Source: Albifimbria verrucaria
Taxonomy: Eukaryota > Ascomycota > Sordariomycetes > Hypocreales > Stachybotryaceae
DNA: 64,000 nucleotides
Assembly (NCBI GenBank): GCA_020081605.1
Contig: JAHREC010000013.1
Location: 3,038,001-3,102,000, forward strand
Direction of reading: 5' to 3'
Shown: positions 34,917 to 49,471 of the stretch, in pieces
How the letters are laid out: each line of letters begins with the position of its first letter
How positions within the stretch are numbered: position 1 is the first letter of the stretch
Made by a program: the position numbers and the translations under genes
Notes under the pieces: model-generated
Seen by the model: only the letters and a program-made list of their open reading frames with translations
Told to the model about the DNA's origin: nothing
Database searches by the model: none

Positions 34917-36607
34917 ATGGCCGATCCATTTGCCCCGCGCTCCATGAAGCGCAAGAACGTCAAGGGACTCGCCCTGACGCCTTCCGCGCCCAAACCTCCC
35001 CTACCGCCGAAACGAATAGGTTCGACGCCGACTCCAGAGACGATGCCAATAAGGACGAGCAGCTCGAGATTGGTATCGAGTACAAACTCGACCTGCGGCC
35101 CGAAGAGCTTGAGGTCCTGAAAGAGCTCGGATCCGGCAACGGTGGCACGGTTAGCAAGGTCAAGCACTTGACTACCGGCACAATCATGGCTCGTAAGGTA
35201 GGTCGGGGTCGATTTGGCATAGTGATGCCCTTTTCTGACTTCTCAACAGGTCATTCACGTCGAAGCGAAGAAGGAGATGCGAAGAAGAATCGTACGAGAA
35301 CTCCAGATCATGCACGGGTGCCACTCGGATTACATTGTGACATTTTACGGTGCCTTCTTAAATCACAACAACGATGTCATTATGTGTATGGAGTATATGG
35401 ATGTTGGGTAAGTCGGTTGGCTCCCTACGTGCTAGGATATTTCTAATGCGTCTTCAACAGTGCCCTTGACAGGGTCTCACGGGTTTTCGGACCTGTCCGC
35501 GTCGACGTGCTGGGAAAGATTGCCGAAGCTACGCTTGGTGGGCTTACCTATCTGTATACCAAACATCACATCATGCATCGTGATATCAAGCCCTCCAACA
35601 TCTTGGTAAACTCTCGCGGCTCAATAAAACTCTGCGATTTTGGTGTGTCTGGAGAGCTGATCAACTCTATCGCCGATACTTTCGTCGGAACATCGACTTA
35701 CATGGCACCCGAACGAATCCAGGGCGAGAAGTACACAGTCAAGTCTGATGTTTGGAGTTTCGGTCTTAGCATTATGGAGCTGGCCATTGGCAAATTCCCA
35801 TTCGCTGCCAGTGAGCAGCTTTCTGACGGCGAATGCGCTCCTGCAGGCATCCTCGATCTGCTTCAGCAGATTGTGCACGAGCCTGCGCCGAAACTGCCAC
35901 AAAGTGATGCTTTCCCAAGTATCTTGGAGGATATGATCCAAAAATGTCTCTACAAGGACCCCGAACAGCGACCGACCCCTCAGGAACTCTTTGTATGCCC
36001 CTCCCGAGCCTACTTCATTGCCATCTTGTCCAGAAACAAGCTAATAAATCATAGGAGCGTGATCCATTCGTGCAGGCAGCTAAGCGAACACCAGTTGATC
36101 TGCGAGAGTGGGCCGTGGGCCTGATGGAGAGGGACAACCGTAAATCCCATCTGGCTCCTCAGCTGTCCCCATCCACACAAGATCTCCTACGCTCCAGCGA
36201 CTCACCTACGTACTCAAGCCAAGCTGATGAGCGGGGCCTCAACACACCAACTTCTGGTGAGATTCCAATCGGAGGCGCTGGAATCATCTCGCCTCGGGAC
36301 CAACATACATCCAACCGATCGCCGACCCGCAATGGGTACAGTGGCGGCCGGACACCGGCGTCAGCGCACCCCGGACTCGGTCCCAGAGTCATTACTACCA
36401 ACTCCATACCCAAGACCTCGGGTTATCCAGGAAGTGCTGGCCCTGTGAGCTCACACTCGACGACTTTCAGCCTGCCTGTTCGACCAGCCCCCAGGCGGTC
36501 CTCTGCCACCGCCACCACCTCGCAAGGAGACGCCAGATGACTCACGCCGTGAGAATCGCAGGCAGGCCACATTCGGCATGCCACCTGGTCAAGGCTATGG
36601 CCAATAG
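34917..36607 (+). CDS. STE7: Ste7-type MAP kinase kinase, frame interrupted
   Basis: MAPKK of the pheromone/filamentation pathway (Ste7, M. oryzae Mst7), between the Ste11-type MAPKKK and the Fus3/Kss1-type MAPK. About 508 residues. Start MADPFAPRSMKRKNVKGLAL, a basic stretch that may be a MAPK docking site. Introns: 35198-35249, 35408-35460 and 35993-36054. Kinase motifs: glycine loop LGSGNGGTVSKV, VAIK-equivalent MARKVIHVEAK, catalytic loop HRDIKPSNILVN, DFG in CDFGVSGELINSIADTFVG with the S-x-A-x-T phosphorylation pair, and TYMAPERIQG. The loop sequence SIADTFVGT separates it from Pbs2 and Mkk1 types. The C-terminal tail (GGPLPPPPPRKETPDDSRREN, to FGMPPGQGYGQ) is typical of Sordariomycete Ste7. 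One base is missing near 35010 and one in CCCCC near 36498-36502. Confidence 0.92.
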
Positions 36608-36972
36608 GTTGTTCCCTCGCTTTATAACACCGGGATCCTCGTGACGTGAGCTCGAAGAAAAGTCGCAGTGCATCGGCACATTTCTCATCAGATTAACTCA
36701 TCGCCCATGAGGCCAATATCAAAAGCATTCAACGAAGGCGGATACGAGAAAGCAAGTTGCTCGGAAGACCTTAAAGAGGGTGCACCCATTTGACCCGAAC
36801 TCAACCTGCCTCCATGATTATGCAGCGCTTGGATTGCCTGTTTTGCAAACTGTACATGTAGCAATGCAGGCGGTCACTTAGGAAATCTAGATGAAATGCA
36901 TTTTGTTGCGTCGTGATCATGCCTGATCTGCTTTTGTGATTGTGACTATGTTTGTATTGCGAGCTCTTGCTC

Positions 36973-37992
36973 TTATTGGATCTTATTGGGTACGATGTCA
37001 CGGCCTCGAAAACCTCTTTCCAGGATGTCTATCAAGTCATCCAGTTGGTCCACTACCAAGTCTGTGTGCTCGTGTTCAGCCAAGTGCCGATTTACATCGT
37101 TGACGAGGAGTACGGTTGCGGCCCCGGCCCTTCGACCCGCTGTCATATCATCTATCGAGTCGCCTACCATGATCAACCCAGTTGCGTCCGTAACTCCCTG
37201 CCCATCCTCGAGGCCCCAGTCCTTGGCAATATAAAGAATACCAGCAGGGTCTGGTTTAGGAGGCTTGAACTCTCTGGTAACGACAGGATGAATCACGGTG
37301 TCGGCCAGGAACTTGCTTAACAAGTGCTGGACGGGCATGTCAAAGTTACGGGTACAGATGGCCTTGCGGATACCTCGAGAGTCTAGGTAGGACATGAGCT
37401 TGCTGAGCCCTGGTTGAGGTGCCTGTGTCTTCATGGCCTCTCGCTCGATCTCTCTGATGGATTCATGCGCGGCTGGCTGTTGATGAGGGGTAGAGATTCT
37501 ATATGGTGAAGAATGTCGACGGTTTTAGGAATCCCAAGAGCAGCACGCATTTGCCCAAACATGTAATTTTGTGGAAGACTATTGAAACAGGCTTGGTTAA
37601 TTACTTGTCTTTTCATGTGATCAGGAAGATACGGATTTCAAGCCTCTGTTTTGTACCAGCAAAAAGCAACTTATGAAATGCCGCACACAAGACCCCATGG
37701 CCAAAATCTGAAAAATGCTGAAAGCAAGTCAAATCGCAAGAAGAACACAACAGGATGGGGATACGTATTGAGTCCCTTAACAGTGCAACTCGTAGGTCTT
37801 TCCAGGTATGAACAAGACCAACCCCCAACTCGACAGACAGAAAACACGAACTATATAGAATGAAGAAACAACTCACCATAGTGTCCCATCCATGTCAAAC
37901 ACAACGCCTTTGAGCTTTGGAACATTGTGGGTTGAGTTGACAGTGCCTTCTTTCAAGGCAGCGAAATGCTTTGGACCCGGAACCGAAGACAT
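36973..37992 (-). CDS. HAD-superfamily hydrolase/phosphatase, frame interrupted
   Basis: Haloacid-dehalogenase-fold phosphatase of unknown small-molecule substrate. About 241 residues. Exon 1 is 37992-37877 and ends within the first catalytic motif GVVFDMDGTL (nucleophile Asp and acid/base Asp, near residue 36-38). The intron is long for this window, 37876-37579, with donor GTGAGT and acceptor CAATAG. Exon 2 gives PQNYMFGQMRAALGIP, a cap region, motif II ICTRN, the lysine of motif III in EFKPPKPDPAG and motif IV MVGDSIDDMTAGRRAGA. One base is missing at GGGG 37487-37490, between LP and QQPAAHESIREIERE. It converges with STE7 (366 bases between stops). Small fungal HAD proteins like this are often uncharacterised, so no substrate is proposed. 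Confidence 0.85.
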
Positions 37993-39009
37993 CTTGGCGA
38001 GTAGGCGACGCATGTATGTTGCAGACAGGTGCAGACGAAGTCACAAGGTCGGTGTACCAGCTGGGAGCGCTCGAATCACAAGGCACGCACCGTCCCGCGC
38101 GCATGTAAGAGGGTGCTGCCATCAAGGTGGGCGGAGATCGTGAGCTACTGTAGAACTGCGTCCACCATGCAAGCAGCTAAGCTAAGTATGGGTGGTTGAC
38201 CCACCTGTGGTTATGTTCCTGGCCCTCGACTGCGATCAAAGGTCCGAAGACATTTGCTCGAGGTCTGGGTGGATTCATCTAATTTTAAGATGCACAAAGC
38301 TGGCTTGTAGGGCTGCGTGAGGGCAACGTGTTGCAATATGAAGTTGTAGTAGTTGCAAGCTGATATGGACAGTCGTGGGAGACAATAAGGCCTGTAATGC
38401 AATGGCAATATGGTTTTTTGGCGATAACCGGCAGTTAGCCAGACTATGATAAACAACTTACCTTTTGTGGCCCAGATGGTTGCTGGAGGGTTTGGCAAGA
38501 CAGACATGACATGGTTGGAAATTGCTTCTCAACCTCGCTTCATGCTGCATCGCATGGATTTCCCTTGACACGGCAGTTTTTGTTACCATGGCATTGAAAG
38601 GAGAGCCACCGTGCACCACGCCGTTGCCTGCCAAGGAACGATTCCCATCAGAACCCCCACCCAAATACTTCCAAGAGGTACCTCCCGCTGGTAGTCGTGC
38701 ACACCAAAATGCAAGGTACCTCGGCTGTCGTCATTTTGTGTCTTAGGTTAGAGGTAGGTACCTACCTCTTCGATTCAATTCCCAACTTCGCTTCACCTTG
38801 CGACCGCCTTCCATCTCTGTTTACTTCACCTTGACCTCAATCCGTTGTCGTTCTGCACCTTCTAGAAGAGCAGACCACCCGCGCCATATCCCACGCACGA
38901 TCCGACAAATCGAAAGTGGCGTCACCAGGCGTCATGGCTTTTTAACCATGTTGAGCCAACTTTCCGTCAGCTCCGGTGTGCTCTGCAGTAGCCTCTGCGA
39001 CAAGCAGCC
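37993..39009. other. Divergent intergenic region
   Basis: Promoter space shared by the HAD hydrolase (-) and the BRE4-like gene (+). A palindromic GAGGTAGGTACCTACCTC lies at about 38751-38768. No gene recognised; the ORF at 38211-38507 (-) has no features. Confidence 0.5.
38751..38768. repeat. AGGTAGGTACCTACCT palindrome
   Basis: Perfect inverted repeat GAGGTAGGTACCTACCTC about 240 bases upstream of the BRE4-like start. It is one of several AGGTAGGT-type tracts in gene-flanking DNA in this window. Confidence 0.65.
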
Positions 39010-42000
39010 ATGAGCTCCGACGCGAGCTCATCAGCTCAGCCCTGGCCGCCAAGAGGCCCCAAGAGAGGCGTATGTCGCTTTGGAGATGCTTGCTCGACTT
39101 TTCTCTATCCGCATTGCTAACCCCACGCTTCTAGAAGATGCGAAACGGGACTTTCGTGATACCTCGCACAGGTGAACGATCGCGACGACAGTTCACCCTG
39201 AGAACCTCCAGCAGCATACCAATCAGAAGAGATAGCACCAGCTCCCTTTCGATGACCTATGCGGAAACCGCTGGCGAACGATATCACATAATTGCCGAGT
39301 CTTTCAAAACAAAGGCTGCTGCCCTATGGCGATGGCTCCAGACAGATGAGGGCCATGGTGTGCTCAAATGCACCTTGGCATACCTACTCGGAAGCTCTGC
39401 CACTTTTTGGCCACCGCTATCCAACTTTCTAGGCAATCGTGATGGAAAGCACATTGCTGCTACCCTCACCGTCTACTTCCATCCCGCCAGAACTGCAGGG
39501 TCAATGCTTGAAGCCATCGCAATCGCCATTATCGCGGTGGTGTACTCCGAGTTGATCTGTATTCTGTCCATGTCTGTGTCCATATTTTCGCGTACTCACC
39601 TGGGACTCGTTGCACCCGCGCATGCAATAGTTCTCATCGTCTGTATCGGCGGCGGTCTTGGATTCATCGGTTGGGTGAAGCAGAAACTAAACCAGCCTCT
39701 TGTCAATGTCGGGTCTACGTTGGCATCCATTGCACTGATCAGTGTCATAACTAAAGAAGAGTCTATTCAAGATGGATACTTTTCTGGCGAAAAAAATTGT
39801 ACAGGTTTTCAAGCTCCTGCTTCTCGGCATTTCTTTCACGGTCTCTGTCAACTTACTTGCCTGGAATGTTTCAGCAAGAAAAGTCATGCGGGGGTCGATA
39901 GTTACGGCTGCAATGTCTTTGAGCGATAAGCTGGCTTTCATCACTAAAGGCTTCCTCGATGGATCCGAGGACATCGTCAAATCCTCTGAATATGCTCAAG
40001 TGAGCGCCAAGTATAACAGTGCCTATTCGCTATTGTCAACGACCTCGAGGGAAGCCAAATTTGAACACTATTTCCTCGGCCGGGAAAAGATATATGCCTT
40101 AGACAAGCGCCTGGTTAAGTCACTGGAGACTCTGTCACAGGCTATCGGAGGTTTGCACAGCGCTCTCGATACCCAATTTGCCTTGCTCAAGGAATTGCCG
40201 CCACCGGAATCTGACACGCCCAATCCCACGTCTCCTGGAGATGACCACGCATTATTGAGTCGTGTCCTATCATCTTCTGTACCTGACTCAATGGAGCAAC
40301 TTTCTGTTATTGATGAGGCAACCGAAGAGGAGGACGAATTCCGGCCCATCGCGCCGTCACCCTCCGACCCCTCGCTGAGCAGATCGCACACCTTTCGGGC
40401 ACCATCTGATATTTTTGCTCTCTTTATTGCACTCCTAGGGCCCTCCATGAAATCCCTGGCCTACACCCTATCGGAAACTTTGAGAGAATCCCCTTCGGAA
40501 AGGACATTACATCTGAAATCATTGCAAACGACCAACTCCGCCAAAGTCTTCGCGATGCCCTTGAACTGTACAACGAGGCCAGAGGCCATGCTTTGCATGA
40601 GCTGTACCGTAGTATCGAATTAGGGCGCGTGAGGTCTGAGAAAATACAGGCTGATATAGAAGAGGTGGCCGCTGCTTGTGGACATTTTTCATTCAGTATG
40701 CAGGCTGTCGCAGAGGAGATGGACTCCTATCTAGATGTGCTGGAGGAGCTGAAGCACGTCACCGAGACCAGCCGAAGGAGTTGGAATTGGTTGAAGTGGT
40801 GGAAACATTTAAGTTGGCCTAAGAAGCACAAGCCAGGTGCTTTCAATGACCTAGAAGAGAATGCTCATCTGTTACCCAAACCTGTCAAAAGCATTCGGAA
40901 ATCGGCATTGCCAAAGGGTATACCGAGCACAATGGTGTCTCAACGAGACTCCTTTAGTTGGAATGCCTCACCGCAGACCAGTACGTTCGTTCGGCGTACG
41001 TCTCAGATCCTCTTGCAAATACTACGCTTCCTCGCACGGGAAGACATTCTCTTCGGAATCAAGGTCGGCATCGGTGCGATCCTTTGGGCAATGTTTGCCT
41101 TCATCCCAGCAACTCGCCCAACTTACAATCACTGGCGAGGAGAATGGGGCCTATTGTCCTACATGATTGTCGTGGGTATGACAACTGGTGCTTCGAACAC
41201 ATCTGGATCTGCTAGATTCGTGGGCACGCTCATCGGAGCAACCTGCGCCTGCTTGGCTTGGCTCTTGAGCTTTGACAACCCTTTTATCTTAGCTTTCCTC
41301 GGTGGAATTGTTGCTCTAGGTAACTTTTATGTCATCCTGGTTATCAAGAATGCTCCTCTTGGAAGAGTGGCGCTACTGGCCTACAACGTCATCGTCTTGT
41401 ATGCTTATAGTCTATCACAAAAGGTGGACGACGACGACGACGACGAAGGTGGGCGCAATCCCTTCATCTTCGAGATTGCCTACCACCGAGTGCTCGCTGT
41501 CACATTGGGTATCATGTGGGGTATGATCGTCTGCCGTTTGTTGTGGCCCATATCTGGCCGAGGCAAGTTCAGGGAGGGCCTGGCTGTCCTGTACCTCCAA
41601 CTCGGTCTGATTTGGAAGCGTGGACCGCTTCTCACGCTATTAGAGAGCAATAGCACTGTCGATTACATGCGTGAAGGAGAACAGGCCGCCCTTCAGCGAT
41701 ATGGTAGGTTATTGTAATTCTGCGTTCTTGATGTTGCAGAAGTTGCTAACATGATCTTTAGCGTTTAAACTCGAATCGCTTAGAAATTCGGCTAAATCAG
41801 AGTTTGAGCTGCGTGGTCCATTCCCGTATGATGCTTACGGGCGTATCATGGCCTCTACTAAACGCATTCTCAATGGCTTTTATGCAATGCGTCTACTTAC
41901 CCAAAGGCGCTATAAGCTGTCCGAGGGAGAGCGTACATTGCTCGAGGTTACTGCCCCTGAGAGAAAGCTTCTTAGTCAACGAATCTGCCATGTCTTTCAG

Positions 42001-42293
42001 GTACTGGCATCCTGCATCATGCTTGAATATCCCTTGACAGATGCTATTCCTACTGTGGATAACCCCAGGGATCAGTTGCTAAATAAGATCCATAAATTCC
42101 GAAAGGAACATATGGAGGAGAATTTGCAAAACAACACAAATGGTGTTGAGAGTATGGCCGAAGAAAAGACTATGCGCTCGTCTACGCGTATACACTAGTA
42201 TCTGCGCAGGTCGCGGAAGAGCTGAAGAAGGTGAGGGCTGAGATTGAGGGTCTATTTGGTGTGCTGCATGAAGAGGCTTTGTTATTGGAGTGA
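39010..42293 (+). CDS. BRE4-like ER membrane transporter (ArAE/FUSC family), frame interrupted
   Basis: Large fungal membrane protein related to yeast Bre4 (brefeldin-A sensitivity), with the 'ER transporter, 6TM, N-terminal' and DUF2421/FUSC-like regions; substrate unknown. About 1,050 residues. Exon 1 (MSSDASSSAQPWPPRGPKRG) ends at 39069; introns 39070-39134 and 41704-41761. A first TM bundle (LKCTLAYLLGSSATFWPPLSNFLG ... GLVAPAHAIVLIVCIGGGLGF ... VFKLLLLGISFTVSVNLLAWN) is followed by a long soluble, partly acidic middle (EATEEEDEFRPIAPSPSDPS). A second TM bundle follows (FGIKVGIGAILWAMFAFIP ... SYMIVVGMTTGASNTSGSARF ... LGNFYVILVIKNAPLGRVALL) with a DDDDDD loop. The C-terminal soluble domain ends LFGVLHEEALLLE. 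One base is missing in the A-run 39791-39797 and near 40485 and 42168. Confidence 0.85.
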
Positions 42294-42578
42294 GACGATA
42301 TACCATAGTCTTAAAGCTTGATTTTCTTCTCCTACTGCTTCAATTAAAAGGCCAGACATATAAACGAGAATCACTAGTAAGCTAGGAAGGACATGCTGGA
42401 AAGGTGTGGGCGGCGGATGCCGTCTACAGACATGGTTCTCTTATTTGATTGCGACCAAACAAACGGCCTCTCATCTATCATGGCTATCATACGTGAATTA
42501 AATGCTTTCATTCCAAAAAATTGCAACCGCCCATCTCCATGCAGCCAGGGTATGTCACAAGCCCCTAAAACAGTCACG

Positions 42579-44949
42579 TTAAAATGTGCATTCCCTTAGC
42601 TTCCCTGAACGCCCAAGATGGTATTCGACCCATCTGGCTACTCCCTTTCGTCCAGGAACTAATACGCTTCCTGGGTTCATGACATGGCAGCCCTCATATG
42701 TTATGCAAAACGGTGGCGCGGTCGTGTCTATTAGTGCGAGAGCCGTGGGCAACGGGTACAAGTGCAGAGATGTGGCATAGTCCCAATGTACAGGACGTAT
42801 GGTTTGTCTGAAAGGAGCTAGAAAGCCCTGGTCAAGAAGAGTTTTGACGAGCCTCTGTGCTGCAAGGACATCATGTGGTACAGAGGTAGTGCTTGCAGAA
42901 GGATTTTCCGGGGCGCCTGAGTCCTCATCCATATCCATAGAGTCTGCAGCCTGTGATGCATCGCCATTGGTTTCATGGTTGGCGGGCTCGTTTTCACCCC
43001 CAGGGCCCGCTGCTGTTCGCTTTAGATTGACACTAGTTCGTCGTAATCGAGCAGATAAGTCGTCTCTGAATAGCACGAGCTCATGGCTAGGGCCAAAAAG
43101 TGAAAGGCGGCTTGGATTGGTTGTCCAAACAGCCGACCCATCGGTCTTGTTTCCAGCCTCAGCATTGGCAGTTGCAAAAGCACGACGGATTCGTGAGGTG
43201 AACATATCCGGGACTGCTTTGCGCGGCAAGGGAACCGAAGCACCGGCTGTGATTGAGGACACCCAACCGTCGTTGTCACCTGGTAGAAAGACGAATGTTG
43301 AGGATTGAAGGAGTGTAGGATAATCGGAGAGAACTGAAGCCAGGGCGTCAAAGTATTCCTTGTACTCGATGCTGCCGCCACTGCCACCTCTGGCCATGAC
43401 GGCATGTTGGGTAAAGTTACCCGTAAGAACGAAGGTCAAGGGTGAGCTGCCTTCAGGCTCAGCAGCGTAGAGTGATAGGATTTTGCGGAGCGCTTGCAGG
43501 GCGCGCGGTTGATCCAGATTCAACTCGCCTAGGATAACGACTCGATCACGAGAAGGCTCTTCTTCCAAATGGGGGCGGAGCAGCTTCTTCTCTAATCTGC
43601 GCATCTTCGAACCAACAGCACGTTCACTTCCAACACCAAGGAAGTCCACCCACCCAAAACCACCTCCAATTGTCTGATCTGCGCCAGCATCAGGGCCGCT
43701 GATGCCCAGTGTCGCCTTTCGCCTTTCGCATGGGGCTGGCTGATGAGGAAACCCTGAAATCGACCTCCCAGGGTGCCACCAACTCCACTGCTGCCGCTTA
43801 GTCCTTTGCCGACTGACTCTTCCTCCTCTTCGTAGACTCCATCTACAAGAACAATCATTCCTGGGGAGAACCAGGCCGAGCCATCAGGAACGTCGGTAGC
43901 TTGGGATAAGTCCAGGGCGATGGTACCCGTCAGATCGCTGATGGCTAGATCACCAGTTGGCAATATAACCAGCTGTCCAAGAAGCATATGGTTGCTGCCA
44001 TGGCGGCCAAGAAGATTGGCTATTGGTGTGATTTTGAGGGACTGCTGATTGGAGAGAGGCGTTGAAGTGTGCGTTTGCGAGATGAGGAGACAGACGATGT
44101 CTGGAAGTTTTCGTTACGTAGGAGGCGTTGGTGAATGACATTATAGCGGTTACGGAACACGGTTGTCTTGTGTGATGCCGGCGGGAGTAGGGAGGGTTTT
44201 GTCGTGTCTCTGAAAGATAGGGTCAGCGTTGTAGCTTTGTCAGTAGGTTCGTTTCCTCACTTTTCAAAATGCTTCTTTCCAACATTGTAGATTAGACGAG
44301 GTTGGTCATAAGCACCGATGACTTTGAGCCAGGATGCTAGGTCATTGGAGTCTTCCCCGTCGTGACCACCATCTTCTTCCACACCAAGCCCCGACATCCC
44401 GAAGCTCGTATTGCTGTCTTCTCTAGGGAGAGCAGTTGGGCGTAAGCCTAGACGGGTGGTAAAGGAGTCACCTTCCTTCATGTCCAACATGCTGTCGCCT
44501 CTAGGCAAGCCCCTCGCTGCGTTTACAATCTTACCCCGCTCATATTGCCCTCGAGAGTCTTTAATATCTCGGCCAGCTCCTTGCTGGAACCGTCAACTAT
44601 GACGCCGCCATTGCGATTCTTCCAGCTTCTGGCAATCTCCTCGAGGACACGTTCCGCCAAGCCCTCTTCGCGCCATCCTGAGCCGCAGTGGCGTCCTATG
44701 AACGAGGCAAGCTCTTGCAGAGCAGACGAGGTGATTGTGAGAGAGTGTTTCTTGGTAAACGTTCGGAAAGCAAGCGGTCGTAGGGACGCAGGAGGGAGGA
44801 TGATCGGGAGAATCGCAGCCTTGGGGGCATTGACATTGAAAGGCTTCAGTGGATGGACGGGGTACCGAAGGCTGGTGAGGAAGAGGGCAGCGCTGATGAG
44901 GGATATGTTGGTATGGTTTGCGAAAGATGGGCGCAGGTGTTTTGTCCAT
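42579..44949 (-). CDS. DPB2: DNA polymerase epsilon subunit B (DPB2), frame interrupted
   Basis: Essential second subunit of DNA polymerase epsilon, a non-catalytic calcineurin-like/OB-fold protein needed for CMG assembly and leading-strand synthesis. About 770 residues, usual length. The N-terminal domain reads (after frame switches) SLRPLAFRTFTKKHSLTITSSALQEL ... SGWREEGLAERVLEEIARSW, then GVIVDGSSKELAEILKTLEG and LIYNVGKKHFEK. Intron 44260-44210, then VFRNRYNVIHQRLLRNENFQ, the OB fold (LLGQLVILPTGDLAISDLTG) and the phosphodiesterase-like domain (DRVVILGELNLDQPRALQAL ... FVLTGNFTQ ... FVFLPGDNDGW ... HELVLFRDDLSARLRR), ending GKLRECTF. The ATG at 44949 (MDKTPAPIFRK) is the best start, but the first 50 residues need a frame change, and others are needed near 44030 and 43700. 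The promoter holds an MCB element. Confidence 0.92.
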
Positions 44950-45123
44950 CTTTAAGAGGATATAGAGAATAAGCTTATTCGATCAGGGTATCGTCGCATT
45001 TCATATGGATAAAGTGGTGTTTGTTTGTGCGAAGCTCGTGCAAAGGTGGTTTTTGGCGATATGGCAAAGCCGATTATTGACTTGATTTGGCTGTAGATTC
45101 TCGCCAATTTACAAAACCGCGTC

Positions 45124-45131
45124 GACGCGTC
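45124..45131. promoter_or_regulatory. MluI cell-cycle box (MCB) in DPB2 promoter
   Basis: GACGCGTC, 176 bases upstream of the DPB2 ATG and in the 358-base divergent promoter with the gene at 45308. Yeast DPB2 is known to be MCB-controlled at G1/S, so this copy is likely functional for DPB2; whether it also acts on the rightward gene is unknown. Confidence 0.5.
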
Positions 45132-45307
45132 TAATTGATTTCTGATAAATGCATATCTGGGCTAGTGTGGGGTCCAACCGCGTAGGTGACCTCATTATCA
45201 GGAAGACCCTTGACAGAAGCTCCCTGGAGCTCCTGCATGGGCCAAATATCAATGTCCAATCCGCACATGCTTGTTTGTTACAGACTGCATTGCACAATAC
45301 CGTCAAA

Positions 45308-46155
45308 ATGGCACCAGTAATCACCAGGGCGCTTGTACTTTCAGGCCGATTGGGTCTGCGTTCGGCGGGTTTGCTTCGAACGGTGTCTACCTTGTCTAAC
45401 AATCCCAACATTGTAAGTAGTGGTACTGGCGATGCATGCCGCCCTTGCAAGGACAGTGTTCAGTTGCTGACAACAATGCAGAAAGTCTTCCCTGACCCCT
45501 CTCTGGGTCTTCGCATATCCTTACGTATCTTGACACCAAGCCGCCGAACACTGCGCTTGCCATCGGTACGACTACGACAATCCCGCCGACGCCGCAAACC
45601 TTTACCGGGAACCACCAGTTCATGAAGATCCTGAACGAGGTGGTGTCCGAATATGGCCATCAAGACGAGGATGTCATCAGTCAAGCTCGCGCACTCGCTT
45701 CCCCGGGCGGTTTCAACCTAGGCTCTGGCGGTGCTTTCTTCGGCCAGCAGCGATCAGGAAGAGGGGATCTCGAAGACAAGGAGCCGGAGGAGGTGCCGGA
45801 GGCTCTGGAGCTGGTGGCGCGAGCGCTCAAGGCGGTGCCGGTGGTGCCGGAAGAGGCGGATGGGTGCACTTGAGCGACCGAAGAAACCCACCTGACTTTG
45901 GGAGAATCGCTTGGCCAGAGGACATCCTGGCGAGCGTGGAAGTCGACGAGGCGGGCGAGGTGGTGGGCAAGGCCCAGCCAAGCGGAACATACAGAATTCT
46001 TACGAACGAGGGCATGTGAGTGTACGCGGAATTGGCCAATGGCATGCGCATGCAGGCTGACAATTATTTACAGATTAGGCCTGTCACCGTTTCTGAGGCA
46101 GAAGTTGGTGGACAGACTGAAAGCCGAGGAGGCCAAGCTAGCTGGCCGAAAGTGA
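45308..46155 (+). CDS. Conserved fungal protein, predicted mitochondrial
   Basis: Function not recognised. About 240 residues in three exons (introns 45413-45481 and 46016-46073). The N-terminus MAPVITRALVLSGRLGLRSA is basic, hydroxyl-rich and lacks acids, as in mitochondrial presequences. The middle reads YLDTKPPNTALAIGTTTTIP and TFTGNHQFMKILNEVVSEYG, then a glycine-rich part (GGFNLGSGGAFFGQQRSGRG). The end reads WVHLSDRRNPPDFGRIAWPE, DILASVEVDEAGEVVG, PSGTYRILTNEGILGLSPFL and RQKLVDRLKAEEAKLAGRK. The last block looks like a conserved domain. Frame changes of one base fall near 45510 and 45790-45830, the latter in a GGAGGTGCCGGAGG-type repeat where bases are easily lost. Predicted from targeting and composition only. 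Confidence 0.7.
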
Positions 46156-47148
46156 GCGTGAGGATGCAACAGAGGTCTTCGCGCGGCGACAGACTGGCTT
46201 TGGAGGCCGTCCAGGTATGTTAACACGTATGGTAAGGACCTGGCTCGCATGTGGCGAGTGTACAACAACGGGTAATGGATTGGCAACGCGTGAACCTTCG
46301 CGGATATGCGCAAGTTGATGATTCATCCAAGCTATAATGATAATACAAGTAAATAAATCGAGTTAGCGAATGGGCCTGATGTAACAATTGAAACCTTGCA
46401 CGTGAATGGCATGTGTCATGCAGTACATGGAGCAGAGTTTCTGATGCTTGTGGTTTCTTCCATCCTTGCGCCTGAAACGCATCATGCTTCAGCGGTAAAT
46501 TTAGGTAGGTAGGCAGATAGTTATTTCCTCGACTCATGTCGAATTCCTAGTTGGCCAATGGGTCGAATGTTTACTCGTTCACCTCACCTTAGGTATCGAG
46601 ATAGATCGACCTAGAGAACTGGGGTTGGGGTTGGGTGAAATGGTGGTCGAGGTACCCCGGGCCAGCCAAACCAAGCGAAACAGGACAGCAACCGCCTATA
46701 TTCGGATAAGGACAGCGGCGATCCAAGCCACTGCAGCAGCGCTGTGACACTGAGTGGACCGCCTGCACAGCCCGAACAGCCCCTCACGCCCTAATAAAGT
46801 GCCTACTAGGTTAGGTACCTACGCGAGTTACAGTATGTACCCAAGTTAATATTTAGTATGCAGTAGAACCGCCAGCGTGTAGCTTCAGCGCAACCTCCCC
46901 GCTGTACTTGACCCGAAACGGCCAACCTCCATGGATCCATGAATGATGTCGGAGCTGCCCCTCCATCTTTCTCTGGCCCCCCATCTGATCCATTGCAATT
47001 CTACCTTACCTGACCTGACCTGGCCATACCTTACCCGTACCACCAAGTCAAGTCAAGTCAAGTCCACTCCACCTTTCGCCCACACAGGTTGGTGTGGTTG
47101 GCACTCGGATCCAGGTCTTGACTAAACGAGCCCACACCTACAATAGCC
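46156..47148. other. SNF1 promoter region
   Basis: No gene. Holds AGGTAGGTAGG (46503-46514), TTAGGTACCTA (46812-46822), TACCTTACCTGACCTGACCTG (broken across 47001-47022) and four tandem AAGTC units (47046-47065), just upstream of the SNF1 start. Confidence 0.55.

Positions 47149-49471
<2,323 letters not shown>

Noticed and set aside
36159..36413. 84-codon minus-strand ORF inside the STE7 tail
   Set aside because: Shadow of the Pro/Ser/Gly-rich coding tail of the MAPKK.
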